From the NCBI RefSeq assembly GCF_042684865.1, contig NZ_JBHUML010000002.1:310001-374000 (forward strand): a DNA stretch of 64,000 nucleotides, read 5' to 3'. Position numbers and translations under genes: made by a program. Origin of the DNA: Salibacterium lacus (GTDB lineage Bacteria > Bacillota > Bacilli > Bacillales > Marinococcaceae). The notes under the pieces were generated by a model that was not told the DNA's origin, did not search any database, and saw nothing but the letters and a program-made list of their open reading frames with translations. Below are positions 53,359 to 62,184 of the stretch, piece after piece (positions within the stretch are counted from its first letter, which is position 1; every line of letters starts with the position of its first letter).

Positions 53359-53387
53359 TAGTCAAGGAAACGTTCATATGCTATACT
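53359..53387 (+). promoter_or_regulatory. Possible promoter for cimA
   Basis: TAGTCA and TATACT with 17-nt spacing. A consensus TTGACA at 53400 lacks a -10 partner. Confidence 0.35.
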
Positions 53388-53448
53388 TGTGGTTATGATT
53401 TGACAAGTATCATCTGTTGAACACAGTACGCCAAGGGAGGGATGCTTT

Positions 53449-55074
53449 GTGGTTTCTCAAGTGAAACTATATGACACAACACTGCGCGACGGCACGCAGG
53501 GGGAAGGAATCAGCTTGTCGGTGGACGATAAACTGAAAATAGCCCGGAAACTGGATCAACTCGGTGTGAAATACATTGAAGGCGGATGGCCGGGAAGCAA
53601 TCCAAAAGATATGAATTTTTTTGAAGAGGCCAAAAAGTTATCGCTTGAATCAGCAGTCGTTACTGCTTTTGGCAGTACGAGAAAACCCGGGGTGACAGCG
53701 GAGAACGATCCCAATCTTCAAAAAATACTGGAAAGTGAAGTGGAAGCAGTAGCAATATTTGGTAAATCGTGGGACTTCCACGTCGAGAAAGCACTGCAGA
53801 CCTCTCTCGATGAGAACATCTCCATGATTTATGATTCCGTCCGTTTTCTGAAGGAAAAGGGGATGGAAGTCATATTTGATGCGGAACATTTTTTTGACGG
53901 GTATAAACATAATCGGGACTATGCCCTCAAGGCGCTCACGGCGGCTGAAGAAGCAGGGGCCGACTGTCTTGTTCTCTGTGACACAAATGGAGGGTCTCTG
54001 CCGTCGGAAATCGCCGGTATTTTGGACGTCGTACATGCCTGTACTACTATTCCCACAGGGATTCACTGTCATAATGATGGTGAGCTCGCAGTAGCCAATA
54101 CTCTGGAAGCTGTAAAAGCAGGAGCCGAACATGTTCAGGGGACCATTAATGGATACGGGGAGCGCTGCGGCAATGCCAATCTTATTTCCATTATTCCGAA
54201 CCTTCAGTTGAAAATGGGAATTCCCTGTCTTAATGATGAGAAAATATCCCAGCTGACAGAAACAGCTGTATATGTTCATGAGCTTGCCAACCAGACACCG
54301 CCGGACAGTCAGCCTTTCACCGGAAAAAGCGCTTTCGCCCATAAAGGCGGCATGCATGTCAGTGCCGTATTGAAACATCCTGAAACCTATGAACATATCG
54401 AACCTGAAACAATTGGTAATGAACGGAGAGTTCTTGTCTCTGAGCTGTCCGGGCAGAGCAATCTGATGTTTAAGGCAGAAGAACTCGGTATCCCGCTGGA
54501 TAAAACAGACCCTGCTGTGAAAGATATCATGGAAAAAATGAAACAGATGGAGCATAAAGGCTACCAGTATGAAGCAGCGGAAGCATCGTTTGAGCTTTTA
54601 ATACGAAATGGACTCGGTGAGAATCATGATTACTTCCACCTTGATCATTTCAAGATTATTGCTGAAAAAGAGAAGGAAGGCGCCATCAGTACAGAAGCGC
54701 TCGTTAAAATGGATATAAACGGAGAAAAAGTGATGACAGCTGCTGAAGGGAACGGCCCTGTCAATGCGCTCGATTTTGCACTCCGCAAAACGATAGGAGA
54801 ATTTTATCCGCTTGTGCACGAAATGTATCTGTCAGACTATAAAGTCCGCGTGCTTGACGAAGCGGAAGCAACAGCTTCGACCGTCCGCGTATTGATCGAG
54901 TCTTCGGACGGAAAAGAAACGTGGAGCACTATTGGTGTTTCCGGAAACCTTGTGGAAGCGAGCTGGCAGGCACTTGTCGACAGTATCCGTTTTTATTTTA
55001 TGAAACATTCCGACCGGCTGCAAAAGCTCGACGCACAGCCGGTACACCCGGGCCCCGGGCTGCAGAACCATTGA
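53449..55074 (+). CDS. cimA: (R)-citramalate synthase
   Basis: A 541-residue enzyme of the isopropylmalate/homocitrate synthase family: DTTLRDGTQGEG at the start, the metal site HCHNDGELAVAN, GTINGYGERCGNANL, and a C-terminal LeuA-type regulatory dimerisation domain. It condenses pyruvate with acetyl-CoA on the threonine-independent route to isoleucine. A LeuA function is less likely because of the GTQGEG-type active site and its isolation from leuBCD. GTG 53449 after GGGAGGGA. Confidence 0.85.
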   Translation: MVSQVKLYDTTLRDGTQGEGISLSVDDKLKIARKLDQLGVKYIEGGWPGSNPKDMNFFEEAKKLSLESAVVTAFGSTRKPGVTAENDPNLQKILESEVEAVAIFGKSWDFHVEKALQTSLDENISMIYDSVRFLKEKGMEVIFDAEHFFDGYKHNRDYALKALTAAEEAGADCLVLCDTNGGSLPSEIAGILDVVHACTTIPTGIHCHNDGELAVANTLEAVKAGAEHVQGTINGYGERCGNANLISIIPNLQLKMGIPCLNDEKISQLTETAVYVHELANQTPPDSQPFTGKSAFAHKGGMHVSAVLKHPETYEHIEPETIGNERRVLVSELSGQSNLMFKAEELGIPLDKTDPAVKDIMEKMKQMEHKGYQYEAAEASFELLIRNGLGENHDYFHLDHFKIIAEKEKEGAISTEALVKMDINGEKVMTAAEGNGPVNALDFALRKTIGEFYPLVHEMYLSDYKVRVLDEAEATASTVRVLIESSDGKETWSTIGVSGNLVEASWQALVDSIRFYFMKHSDRLQKLDAQPVHPGPGLQNH

Positions 55075-55116
55075 TGGAAACAAACGAAAAACAGGATAGG
55101 TCTGGGAATGATTCCA

Positions 55117-55160
55117 GAAGAAAGATCCCGAATGACGAGACGCATTCGGGATCTTTCTTC
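55117..55160. terminator. Terminator between cimA and uppP
   Basis: A perfect 18-bp stem (55117-55134 with 55143-55160) with an 8-nt loop between convergent genes; T-rich arms. Confidence 0.85.
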
Positions 55161-55194
55161 GCAGATCTTAATAAACGCTGCTGCCTGTTACACC

Positions 55195-56028
55195 TCAGCC
55201 TGCCGGTGTGGACGGAATGTTGTCAATGAAAGTGATGGTAACAATGGCCAGCGCAAAGCAGTACAGGGCAAAATAGAGCAGCCTTCCGCTGTTGAGAAAG
55301 TTAATCAACCAGACGATGCCGATCCAGGATGTGACAAAGGAAGCCACAAAGGCAATCGCAAGCGGCACTGTACCTATGGAAGCCATTCCTCCGGCCGTTA
55401 AGTCTTCAAACGCAAGCACAGAGGATCCTGCAATAACCGGGATAGATAGTAAAAACGAATAACGGACCGCTGTTTTACGGTTCAGTCCGGCGTACAAAGC
55501 AGCAATCAAGGTACTGCCTGAACGGGAAATGCCCGGAATGACGGCGATCGTCTGGGCAAGTCCAACAATAATACTGTCCATAAATGTCATTTCTGTTTCT
55601 GTACGGGTCCCTATTTCATGGACTCTTTCAATCAGAATGAGAAAGACACCGGTCAATGTTAGAGCAGCAGCTATAAAAAGCGGTGTCTTCATTGTGCCGG
55701 CCAGGGCGTCTTCCAGAAAAATACCGAGAACCCCGGTGATGAAAGTGGCTGTTATAATGTAGAGACCGAAGAAAAATTCAGGTTTGTCCCCGGAACGCCG
55801 CTTCCTTATGTAACGAAAAAAAGTCCGGGTCAACTGGATGCAGTCGCGCCGGAAATACAGCACTACTGCAACGATGGAACCAAAATGGAGAATGACTTCA
55901 AATGACAGGCCGGAAAACGTGCGGCCAAAAAGAAACTGGGCAATAATGATATGGGCGGTGCTTGATATAGGGAGGAATTCTGAAATTCCCTGTACGATAC
56001 CAAAAATAAGTGCTTCAAGTACACTCAT
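55195..56028 (-). CDS. uppP: Undecaprenyl-diphosphatase
   Basis: A 277-residue BacA-family membrane enzyme that recycles undecaprenyl diphosphate to the monophosphate for wall synthesis. Motifs GISEFLPISSTAH (Glu, Ser, His) and PGISRSGSTL are intact; about eight helices. The ATG at 56028 is eight nt after AAGGAG; a GTG at 56037 overlaps that site. Confidence 0.95.
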   Translation of the reverse strand: MSVLEALIFGIVQGISEFLPISSTAHIIIAQFLFGRTFSGLSFEVILHFGSIVAVVLYFRRDCIQLTRTFFRYIRKRRSGDKPEFFFGLYIITATFITGVLGIFLEDALAGTMKTPLFIAAALTLTGVFLILIERVHEIGTRTETEMTFMDSIIVGLAQTIAVIPGISRSGSTLIAALYAGLNRKTAVRYSFLLSIPVIAGSSVLAFEDLTAGGMASIGTVPLAIAFVASFVTSWIGIVWLINFLNSGRLLYFALYCFALAIVTITFIDNIPSTPAG

Positions 56029-56227
56029 AGATTCCACTCCTTACAGTTTACATTCCCGAAATAATCCATTGTTAGTTTAGCAGAACATCATGAAACAGGA
56101 AAGGTAAAATTAAATGGGAGTCAATCGTCAAATCCCAGTCACATTCCTATGATAGGAAAATGAAAGGAATGCTAGTAAAATAGAGTCGGGGATTGGCACT
56201 AAGATAGAAATGGAGGCTGACGAAGCG

Positions 56228-56755
56228 ATGCTGCAGCGTAAATATATGACCATGCTTGTTCTCGGGGTCGCTGTTTTGGCGGTTGTCTACGTGTTGTTTT
56301 CCAGTATTTCTTTTCAAAAAGTCGGTGCTGAGGTCGGCAATGCAGCCCCGCGTTTTGAACTTCCAATGTATGATGGAAAAGAGGGCAGTTTGTCCGAATA
56401 TGAAGGGGATGTCATTGTTTTAAATATGTGGGCGTCCTGGTGCAAGCCTTGTACTGAAGAAATCCCGGCCCTGATGGAATTTCAGGAAACGTACCGTGAT
56501 CAGGGTGTGACCGTTCTCACAGTCAATATGAATTCATTTGAGCGGAGTCAGGATGATCCAAGAAAATTCGTTGACACCTATAATATGAGTCGTTCTCCGG
56601 CCATGATTGACCAAGAAGGGGAAGTGGCGGAACTGTATAATGTCCAGCGGCTTCCGACAACGTATATTATTGGACGTGACCGCACTGTTGTGGACAAAAC
56701 CGTCGGACAGGTGGCATTGGATGATCTCGAGAAACTGGTGGAAAATGAACTGTAG
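56228..56755 (+). CDS. ResA-like membrane-anchored thioredoxin
   Basis: A 175-residue TlpA/ResA-family thiol-disulfide oxidoreductase: N-terminal transmembrane anchor (about residues 7-24), then a thioredoxin domain outside the membrane with active site WASWCKPC and the cis-proline region RLPTTYII. It may reduce apocytochrome c or other exported thiols. ATG 56228 lies 11 nt after GGAGG; ATG 56210 overlaps it. Confidence 0.88.
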   Translation: MLQRKYMTMLVLGVAVLAVVYVLFSSISFQKVGAEVGNAAPRFELPMYDGKEGSLSEYEGDVIVLNMWASWCKPCTEEIPALMEFQETYRDQGVTVLTVNMNSFERSQDDPRKFVDTYNMSRSPAMIDQEGEVAELYNVQRLPTTYIIGRDRTVVDKTVGQVALDDLEKLVENEL

Positions 56756-56821
56756 CCGCTCCGGAAAATGATGGGAATATACAGCAGGGCACCACGTATA
56801 GTAATACCGGGGTGATGCATT

Positions 56822-57913
56822 TTGTACAAGGCACTCACGGTAAAGGTGACGGAGGTTCTGGAACAAAACGCAGATTACCAGAAGTTGAAAACAGATGGTG
56901 GATCGGGCAGAGCCTATTTGTATTTATGTTCCTTCCCCCCTGTCAAGAAGGGGGAATACGTAAAAGTCAACACAACAGCAGGGGTGCTTCGTCTTGGCAC
57001 GGGTGGATGGGATATTGTCCTGTCCACCCGGCATGACAACTATATACTCCCGGGACGCGGCCATATTATGAAAGCACGCTACACCCCGTTTCAGCACAGT
57101 GTACACTCCGTTGATGACCCGCATCACCCGGATCACCATGTTTTTCAGCAGCCGTTTTCCCTGAAACGGTTTCCAGTCCTTCTTGCTGAACTTCACAGTA
57201 TGCTGCCGATTCTTCTTGGTGCCGTTTCGATGGAGAATGAAAAACTCCACATTGGGGTGGTACTTTCGGATGAAGCATCTCTTGCCGCCGGGCTGAGTGA
57301 TCATATGACGGAGTGGAAAAAACGCAGTAATATATGGGTGGTGACAGCAGGCCAGGCTTTCGGAGGCAAAGTGGAGGCGGTTAATGTAGTGAACGCGATG
57401 CAGTGGCTCACCCTCAAAAAAAGAGTCGATCTGCTGATTCTGTCTGTGGGGCCCGGTACGACAGGAACCAATACACCGTACGGATTCAGCGGTATGGCAC
57501 TGGCCGAATGGGCCAACCTGACTGGTTCCCTGGAAGGCATGCCTTTCTGGGTCCCCCGTCTTTCGTTTCATGCAACGAGGAAACGCCATTACGGGCTGAG
57601 CTATCATACGATCACACCCCTCCATTCTTTTACGTATGCCTCTTCCACTCTTGTTCTTCCGAGTATGGAAAAACAAAAATGGGCGTACGTAAAACAGCAG
57701 CTTCACCCGCTGCATGAGAAGAAACATGTGACCATTGCTGAAGAGGGTATCAACAGTTGGTACGAAACCTGGCTTGAGTGGTACCAAGCAAACGGAAAAC
57801 CGCTCATTTCCATGGGGGCCGGTGTCACCAGCGACCCCGATTTTATAAAGGGAGTTCTGGCGCCGCTTGCTTACATTTTACGAAAACAGGAGGCAAACAA
57901 AGATGGATTATGA
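56822..57913 (+). CDS. DUF3866 family protein
   Basis: A 363-residue soluble protein of the DUF3866 family, which is commonly next to nudF in Bacillaceae. A TTG start at 56822 follows GGGGTGATG. Glycine-rich segments LSVGPGTTGTNTPYGFSG and MGAGVTSDPDFIKG are the most conserved-looking parts and could bind a nucleotide or phosphate; this is speculative. It overlaps nudF by 11 nt. Confidence 0.78.
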   Translation: MYKALTVKVTEVLEQNADYQKLKTDGGSGRAYLYLCSFPPVKKGEYVKVNTTAGVLRLGTGGWDIVLSTRHDNYILPGRGHIMKARYTPFQHSVHSVDDPHHPDHHVFQQPFSLKRFPVLLAELHSMLPILLGAVSMENEKLHIGVVLSDEASLAAGLSDHMTEWKKRSNIWVVTAGQAFGGKVEAVNVVNAMQWLTLKKRVDLLILSVGPGTTGTNTPYGFSGMALAEWANLTGSLEGMPFWVPRLSFHATRKRHYGLSYHTITPLHSFTYASSTLVLPSMEKQKWAYVKQQLHPLHEKKHVTIAEEGINSWYETWLEWYQANGKPLISMGAGVTSDPDFIKGVLAPLAYILRKQEANKDGL

Positions 57914-58436
57914 AGAGAAAACGCTACATAAGGAATCGATTTATAACGGGAAGATTATAGATGTCTGCGTCCATGAGGTGCAGCTTCCGGACGGCCGCAC
58001 AGGCAAACGCGAAGTAGTGAACCATCCCGGTGCGGTGGCCGTGATAGCACGTACACCTTCCGATAAAATCATTTTGGTGCGGCAGTACCGGAAAGCATTG
58101 GAGAAAGAACTGTTTGAAATACCTGCTGGTAAACTGGAGCCGGGGGAAGATCCTGAAATGTCCGCTTCCAGAGAACTGGAAGAAGAAACGGGGTATCGCG
58201 CACAAGGGTTGAAAAAAACAGCCTCTTTCTATACCTCACCCGGATTTGCGGATGAAATCATTCATCTTTATGAAGCGGAGCAGGTGACCAGAGGACAGAC
58301 ATCGACCGATGAGGATGAGTTTGTAGAATTGGTGGAAGTGTCACTGGAAGAAGCACAGGAGTTAATCAGGGAAGAAAAAATTCATGATGCCAAAACAATG
58401 TACGCTGTGCAGCATCTCATGCTCAGCCGGCGGTGA
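57903..58436 (+). CDS. nudF: ADP-ribose pyrophosphatase (Nudix)
   Basis: A 177-residue Nudix hydrolase that splits ADP-ribose into AMP and ribose-5-phosphate. Nudix box GKLEPGEDPEMSASRELEEE is complete; the preceding LVRQYRKALEKELFEIPAGK and later GFADEIIHLYEA fit ADP-ribose specificity. ATG 57903 follows GGAGG within the DUF3866 gene. Confidence 0.93.
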   Translation: MDYEEKTLHKESIYNGKIIDVCVHEVQLPDGRTGKREVVNHPGAVAVIARTPSDKIILVRQYRKALEKELFEIPAGKLEPGEDPEMSASRELEEETGYRAQGLKKTASFYTSPGFADEIIHLYEAEQVTRGQTSTDEDEFVELVEVSLEEAQELIREEKIHDAKTMYAVQHLMLSRR

Positions 58437-58456
58437 ATAATAGAATGGGTAATAGA

Positions 58457-58514
58457 AGAGTCTCCCTCGTCATAGAGTAAGACAGGTCCGAAAAGCAGGG
58501 AGGCTCTTTCTTTT
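58457..58514 (+). promoter_or_regulatory. Terminator-like hairpin carrying the spoIIM ribosome site
   Basis: AGAGTCTCCCT (58457-58467) pairs with AGGGAGGCTCT (58497-58507), one G.T wobble, and TTCTTTT follows immediately before the spoIIM ATG. The only ribosome site, AGGGAGG, is inside the right arm. Confidence 0.65.
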
Positions 58515-59153
58515 ATGATAGAATCGGTGCATCTTTATTTCCGCAGGCATTGGATGGAATATCGTTCCCTGTACTGGTTTTCCATCGTATTGCTTTTTAT
58601 GGGCGTTATGTTCGGCGCTATTCTCGTAAACAGCCTTACCATGGAGCTTAAAAATGATTTGAATGGCTTTGTCAGCCAATTCTTTTCCCAGTTTCAGGAA
58701 GGGGCGGACATGGCTCCACACCACATATTCCTTCAGAGTCTGTCCCGTCATGCCGGATATTTGATGCTCATGTGGGTGCTCGGGTTATCTGTGGCCGGTG
58801 TTCCTTTTATTTTGATTCTCTTATTTTTAAAAGGGGTGGTATCCGGCTTTACGATCGGTTTTCTCGTGCAGCAGATGGGAAGCGGAGGGTTTTTTCTCGC
58901 CTTCACGTCTATCTTTTTGCAGAATATGATTATCATACCTTCCTATATTATTATGGCGGTGGTTTCGATCAGTATTTCATTAAGCATGATTAAACACCTT
59001 TTCCAGCGGAAAAAATCAGTGCATGTACCCCGGGTGCTGTTGAAATCGGCAGCAGCGGCGGGTTGTCTGCTTATTGGTATATGTGGTGCGGCGGCTGTAG
59101 AAGGGTACATTTCCCCCGTTTTAATAAAAAGTGTGTTGAGCTGGATTAAATGA
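58515..59153 (+). CDS. spoIIM: Stage II sporulation protein M
   Basis: A 212-residue polytopic membrane protein with about five helices, part of the SpoIID-M-P engulfment machine. Typical segments: RSLYWFSIVLLFMGVMFGAI, RHAGYLMLMWVLGLSVAG, and FLKGVVSGFTIGFLVQQMG. ATG 58515; its ribosome site lies in a hairpin that also looks like a terminator of nudF. Its stop codon is part of a Fur box. Confidence 0.93.
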   Translation: MIESVHLYFRRHWMEYRSLYWFSIVLLFMGVMFGAILVNSLTMELKNDLNGFVSQFFSQFQEGADMAPHHIFLQSLSRHAGYLMLMWVLGLSVAGVPFILILLFLKGVVSGFTIGFLVQQMGSGGFFLAFTSIFLQNMIIIPSYIIMAVVSISISLSMIKHLFQRKKSVHVPRVLLKSAAAAGCLLIGICGAAAVEGYISPVLIKSVLSWIK

Positions 59154-59165
59154 TAATTATTATCA
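59151..59165. promoter_or_regulatory. Perfect Fur box
   Basis: TGATAATTATTATCA is a perfect 7-1-7 Fur box. Its first three bases are the spoIIM stop codon. A half site ATCATTATC at 59195-59203 lies just before the fur -35 box. Confidence 0.85.
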
Positions 59166-59206
59166 TTTAATAATTAATATAAAGTAATTTCTGTTATCAT
59201 TATCAA

Positions 59207-59235
59207 TTGACACCTTTCTCAAAAATCCCTATAAT
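59207..59235 (+). promoter_or_regulatory. Consensus SigA promoter of fur
   Basis: TTGACA and TATAAT with 17-nt spacing are a complete consensus promoter. A palindrome CTATAAT-TT-ATTATAG (59229-59244) overlaps the -10; it resembles a PerR box but has a 2-nt centre. Confidence 0.88.
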
Positions 59236-59267
59236 TTATTATAGTTGATGTTAGAGGGAGGCTCATG

Positions 59268-59753
59268 ATGGAACAGCGCATTGATCGGATCAAAAAACAA
59301 CTCCATTCTCAAAGTTATAAGCTCACACCGCAGCGGGAAGCGACAGTCCGTGTACTTCTGGAAAATGAGAAAGACCACTTAAGTGCCGAAGACGTCTATC
59401 TGCTCGTGAAAGAAAAAGCCCCTGAGATTGGTCTTGCCACCGTATACCGCACATTGGAACTACTCAATGAGCTGGAAGTTGTCGATAAAATTAATTTTGG
59501 CGACGGCGTATCAAGGTATGACCTGCGTAAAGAGGGCGCCGACCATTTTCATCACCATCTCGTCTGTATTGAATGCGGATCGGTTGATGAAATTCAGGAA
59601 GATCTTCTGGGCGATGTGGAGAAAGTAGTGGAGTCGAACTGGAATTTTAAAATCAAGGATCACCGTCTTACCTTTCACGGCGTGTGCCACCGCTGTCTTG
59701 AACAGGAAAAAAAAGACGAAGAACATACCGGCAAAGAAACCAACGAAGCATGA
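59268..59753 (+). CDS. fur: Ferric uptake regulator Fur
   Basis: A 161-residue Fur-family repressor. DNA-binding helix region with LTPQREATVRVLL and GLATVYRTLELL; metal sites HFHHHLVCIECG and a C-terminal CHRC pair complete the structural zinc site. It represses iron uptake genes when iron is plentiful. The second ATG (59268) suits the GAGGGAGG site better than 59265. PerR or Zur are possible alternatives, but the perfect Fur box and position beside spoIIM/yqzK/xerD favour Fur. Confidence 0.93.
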   Translation: MEQRIDRIKKQLHSQSYKLTPQREATVRVLLENEKDHLSAEDVYLLVKEKAPEIGLATVYRTLELLNELEVVDKINFGDGVSRYDLRKEGADHFHHHLVCIECGSVDEIQEDLLGDVEKVVESNWNFKIKDHRLTFHGVCHRCLEQEKKDEEHTGKETNEA

Positions 59754-59754
59754 T

Positions 59755-59792
59755 AAAAACCTTTTCACCGGGAAGAGGTTTTTATTTTTTTA
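59755..59792 (+). terminator. Terminator after fur
   Basis: AAAAACCTTTTC pairs with GAAGAGGTTTTT (12 bp, one G.U) around ACCGG, then a T run. Confidence 0.88.
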
Positions 59793-59854
59793 GGTATAAT
59801 CTTTCTTTCATTCAGAGAAGATGTTTTTTAGATTGAAAGAAAGGAAGATTATAA

Positions 59855-60145
59855 TTGGGAAAAACCTTGTCACACATCATGGAGGCTTTTAAAATTTTTA
59901 TTGTTTTCAGTGCGTGTCTTCTCACCTTCTATTATGGTATTATATGGTTAAGTGAAACATATGAAGGGGATGATCGGCTCCGGAAAACGGAAACGGACGC
60001 CAGACAGGTATGGAACGGTGATGCTTTTCTGCCGGTCTGTAACCAGGAAAAGGATGGGAATGCAGTTGAAGACGGATCTACTCGATTTTATTCATTACTG
60101 TCAGGTGGAAAAGGGACTTGCGGAGAATACCCTCCGCTCTTATGA
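59855..60145 (+). CDS. yqzK: YqzK / DUF4227 family membrane protein, with altered C-terminus
   Basis: The first about 45 residues match YqzK: AFKIFIVFSACLLTFYYGI, a membrane helix, then WLSETYEG. The family is usually about 75 residues; this frame runs to 96 and overlaps xerD by 86 nt. The last 50 residues do not look like the family, so a frame change near 60010 or natural divergence is possible. TTG start at 59855 behind AAGGAAG. Same place in B. subtilis (fur-yqzK-xerD). Confidence 0.7.
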   Translation: MGKTLSHIMEAFKIFIVFSACLLTFYYGIIWLSETYEGDDRLRKTETDARQVWNGDAFLPVCNQEKDGNAVEDGSTRFYSLLSGGKGTCGEYPPLL

Positions 60146-60953
60146 AAGGGATCTCGGGCAGTACATTGATTATCTGACGGAGCATAACATCACGCATGTA
60201 CAGAATATCGAACGTTCCTGGATCGTTGAATTTCTGCATCATTTAAAAGAAAATGGACGTTCATCGTCCACCATCGCCAGAACCATTTCTTCCATCCGGG
60301 CTTTTCATCAGTTTCTGCTTCGGGAACAGAGAACAGTAAAGGATCCTTCTGAGCTTATTGAACTTCCTAAAAGCGGAAAAAAACTTCCGGACGTATTATC
60401 CACAGCAGACATAGAAGCTCTTTTGAACCAGGCGGGAGGGACAACCTCCTTTGCCAGACGGAATAAGGCGATGCTTGAACTGATGTATGCCACGGGGCTC
60501 CGGGTCAGTGAACTGTGCAGCCTGGAAACCGGGGATATTCATCTGCAGATGGGCTTTGTACACTGTCTTGGAAAAGGAAATAAAGAACGTATCATTCCAC
60601 TTGGCAAAACGGCCGCCGATGCCGTTGAAGAATACGTGCAAAGAGCGAGACCGGCTTTAATGAAGAAGAAAAGGCATGATGTGCTGTTTGTGAACCATCA
60701 TGGAAACAAGCTCTCCAGGCAGGGTTTCTGGAAAATACTTAAAGAATCGGCAGCGAAAGCGGGGGTCCAGAAGTCACTGACTCCTCACACCCTGCGCCAT
60801 TCCTTTGCGACCCATCTTCTTGAGAATGGCGCAGATCTGAGAGCTGTGCAGGAGATGCTGGGGCATGCAGATATTTCTGCTACACAGATTTACACGCATG
60901 TCTCCAACAGGAAACTAAAAGACGTTTATCTGCACTACCACCCCAGAGCATAA
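60060..60953 (+). CDS. xerD: Tyrosine recombinase XerD
   Basis: A 297-residue tyrosine recombinase for chromosome dimer resolution at dif. N-terminal SAM-like domain to about 100; catalytic domain with Arg in YATGLRVSELCSLE, HTLRHSFATHLL (His, Arg), LGHADISATQIYTHV (His, nucleophile Tyr). ATG 60060 follows AAAAGGATGGGA; the frame is open to 59952 but the family length is about 296. No dif site is expected here. Confidence 0.93.
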   Translation: MQLKTDLLDFIHYCQVEKGLAENTLRSYERDLGQYIDYLTEHNITHVQNIERSWIVEFLHHLKENGRSSSTIARTISSIRAFHQFLLREQRTVKDPSELIELPKSGKKLPDVLSTADIEALLNQAGGTTSFARRNKAMLELMYATGLRVSELCSLETGDIHLQMGFVHCLGKGNKERIIPLGKTAADAVEEYVQRARPALMKKKRHDVLFVNHHGNKLSRQGFWKILKESAAKAGVQKSLTPHTLRHSFATHLLENGADLRAVQEMLGHADISATQIYTHVSNRKLKDVYLHYHPRA

Positions 60954-60975
60954 AGAAAGAAGGAGAGGAAGGAAC

Positions 60976-62184
60976 ATGAACATGACACACGATTCATTTC
61001 AAAGAATATTTCTCATTGTGATGGATTCCGTTGGTATAGGAGAGGCGCCGGATGCTGCTGAGTACGGGGATTCTGGAGCGGATACGCTCGGCCACACTGC
61101 TGAGCACTGTAACGGACTCCGGATGCCGGCGATGGAACAGCTTGGACTTGGAAACATTAAAAGGGCGGAAGGCATTCATCCGGTAGCCCGTTCCGCAGCT
61201 TCTTACGGAATAATGCAGGAAGCTTCCAACAGTAAAGATACCATGACCGGTCACTGGGAAATCATGGGCCTTCACATCAGTGAACCGTTCCGCACGTTTC
61301 TGGACGGTTTCCCGGATGAATTGATTCAACAGCTTGAAGAAGTATCAGAAAGAAGCGTTATTGGAAATAAAGTAGCTTCCGGTACGGAAATCATTAAAGA
61401 ACTCGGGGAAGAACATATGGAAACCGGTGCGTTGATTGTGTATACGTCTGCGGACTCGGTTCTTCAGATTGCAGCACACGAAGAAATAGTGCCGGTGGAA
61501 GAACTGCACCGTATCTGTGAAAAAGCAAGAGAACTCACATATGAAGCCCCTTATATGATCGGCCGGGTGATTGCAAGACCTTTCACCGGCAGTCCGGGTG
61601 AGTTTGAACGCACATCCAACCGCCATGATTATGCGCTGAAACCGTTTGGCCGGACGGTGATGAATGAATTGAAAGATGCCGGTCTGGACAGCATTGCCAT
61701 CGGTAAAATAAGTGATATTTATGATGGAGAAGGGATTACAAAAGCGGTACGGACAGATTCCAATGCGGACGGAATGGACAAGATTACTGAGTCTGCAAAA
61801 GAAGACTTTCATGGTATCAGCTTTTTAAACCTGGTCGATTTCGATGCCAAATTTGGACACCGCCGCGATCCAGAAGGTTACGGCCGGGCACTCGAGGAAT
61901 ATGACTCCCGTCTTCCGGCGCTCCTTGACGAGATGAGAGAAGATGATCTGCTTATTATTACAGCGGACCACGGCAACGATCCGGTGCACCACGGTACCGA
62001 TCATACCCGCGAAATTGTACCGCTTATTGCCTATACCAAACGGGCGGCATACGGAGATGATCTGGGACGCCGGATGACGTTTGCCGACATCGGGGCCACC
62101 ATCGCCGACAACTTCCGGATTACGCTGCCGGAACACGGAAACAGTTTCTTACATCAGATACATGAATCAGGAGGGCAAAAATGA
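60976..62184 (+). CDS. deoB: Phosphopentomutase
   Basis: A 402-residue alkaline-phosphatase-superfamily mutase that exchanges (deoxy)ribose-1- and 5-phosphate. Metal-binding parts VMDSVGIGEAPDA, the catalytic Thr in SKDTMTGHWEI, and TADHGNDP with HTREIVPL are intact. ATG 60976; its end overlaps pupG by 4 nt. Start of a nucleoside-salvage run deoB-pupG-pnp-pdp. Confidence 0.95.
   Translation: MNMTHDSFQRIFLIVMDSVGIGEAPDAAEYGDSGADTLGHTAEHCNGLRMPAMEQLGLGNIKRAEGIHPVARSAASYGIMQEASNSKDTMTGHWEIMGLHISEPFRTFLDGFPDELIQQLEEVSERSVIGNKVASGTEIIKELGEEHMETGALIVYTSADSVLQIAAHEEIVPVEELHRICEKARELTYEAPYMIGRVIARPFTGSPGEFERTSNRHDYALKPFGRTVMNELKDAGLDSIAIGKISDIYDGEGITKAVRTDSNADGMDKITESAKEDFHGISFLNLVDFDAKFGHRRDPEGYGRALEEYDSRLPALLDEMREDDLLIITADHGNDPVHHGTDHTREIVPLIAYTKRAAYGDDLGRRMTFADIGATIADNFRITLPEHGNSFLHQIHESGGQK

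Noticed and set aside
56188..56200. TTGGCAC resembling a SigL -24 element before the ResA-like gene
   Set aside because: No TTGC or GC doublet at the -12 spacing.
60060..60953. XerD-like recombinase as sign of a mobile element
   Set aside because: It is the housekeeping gene in its normal fur-yqzK-xerD-deoB order.
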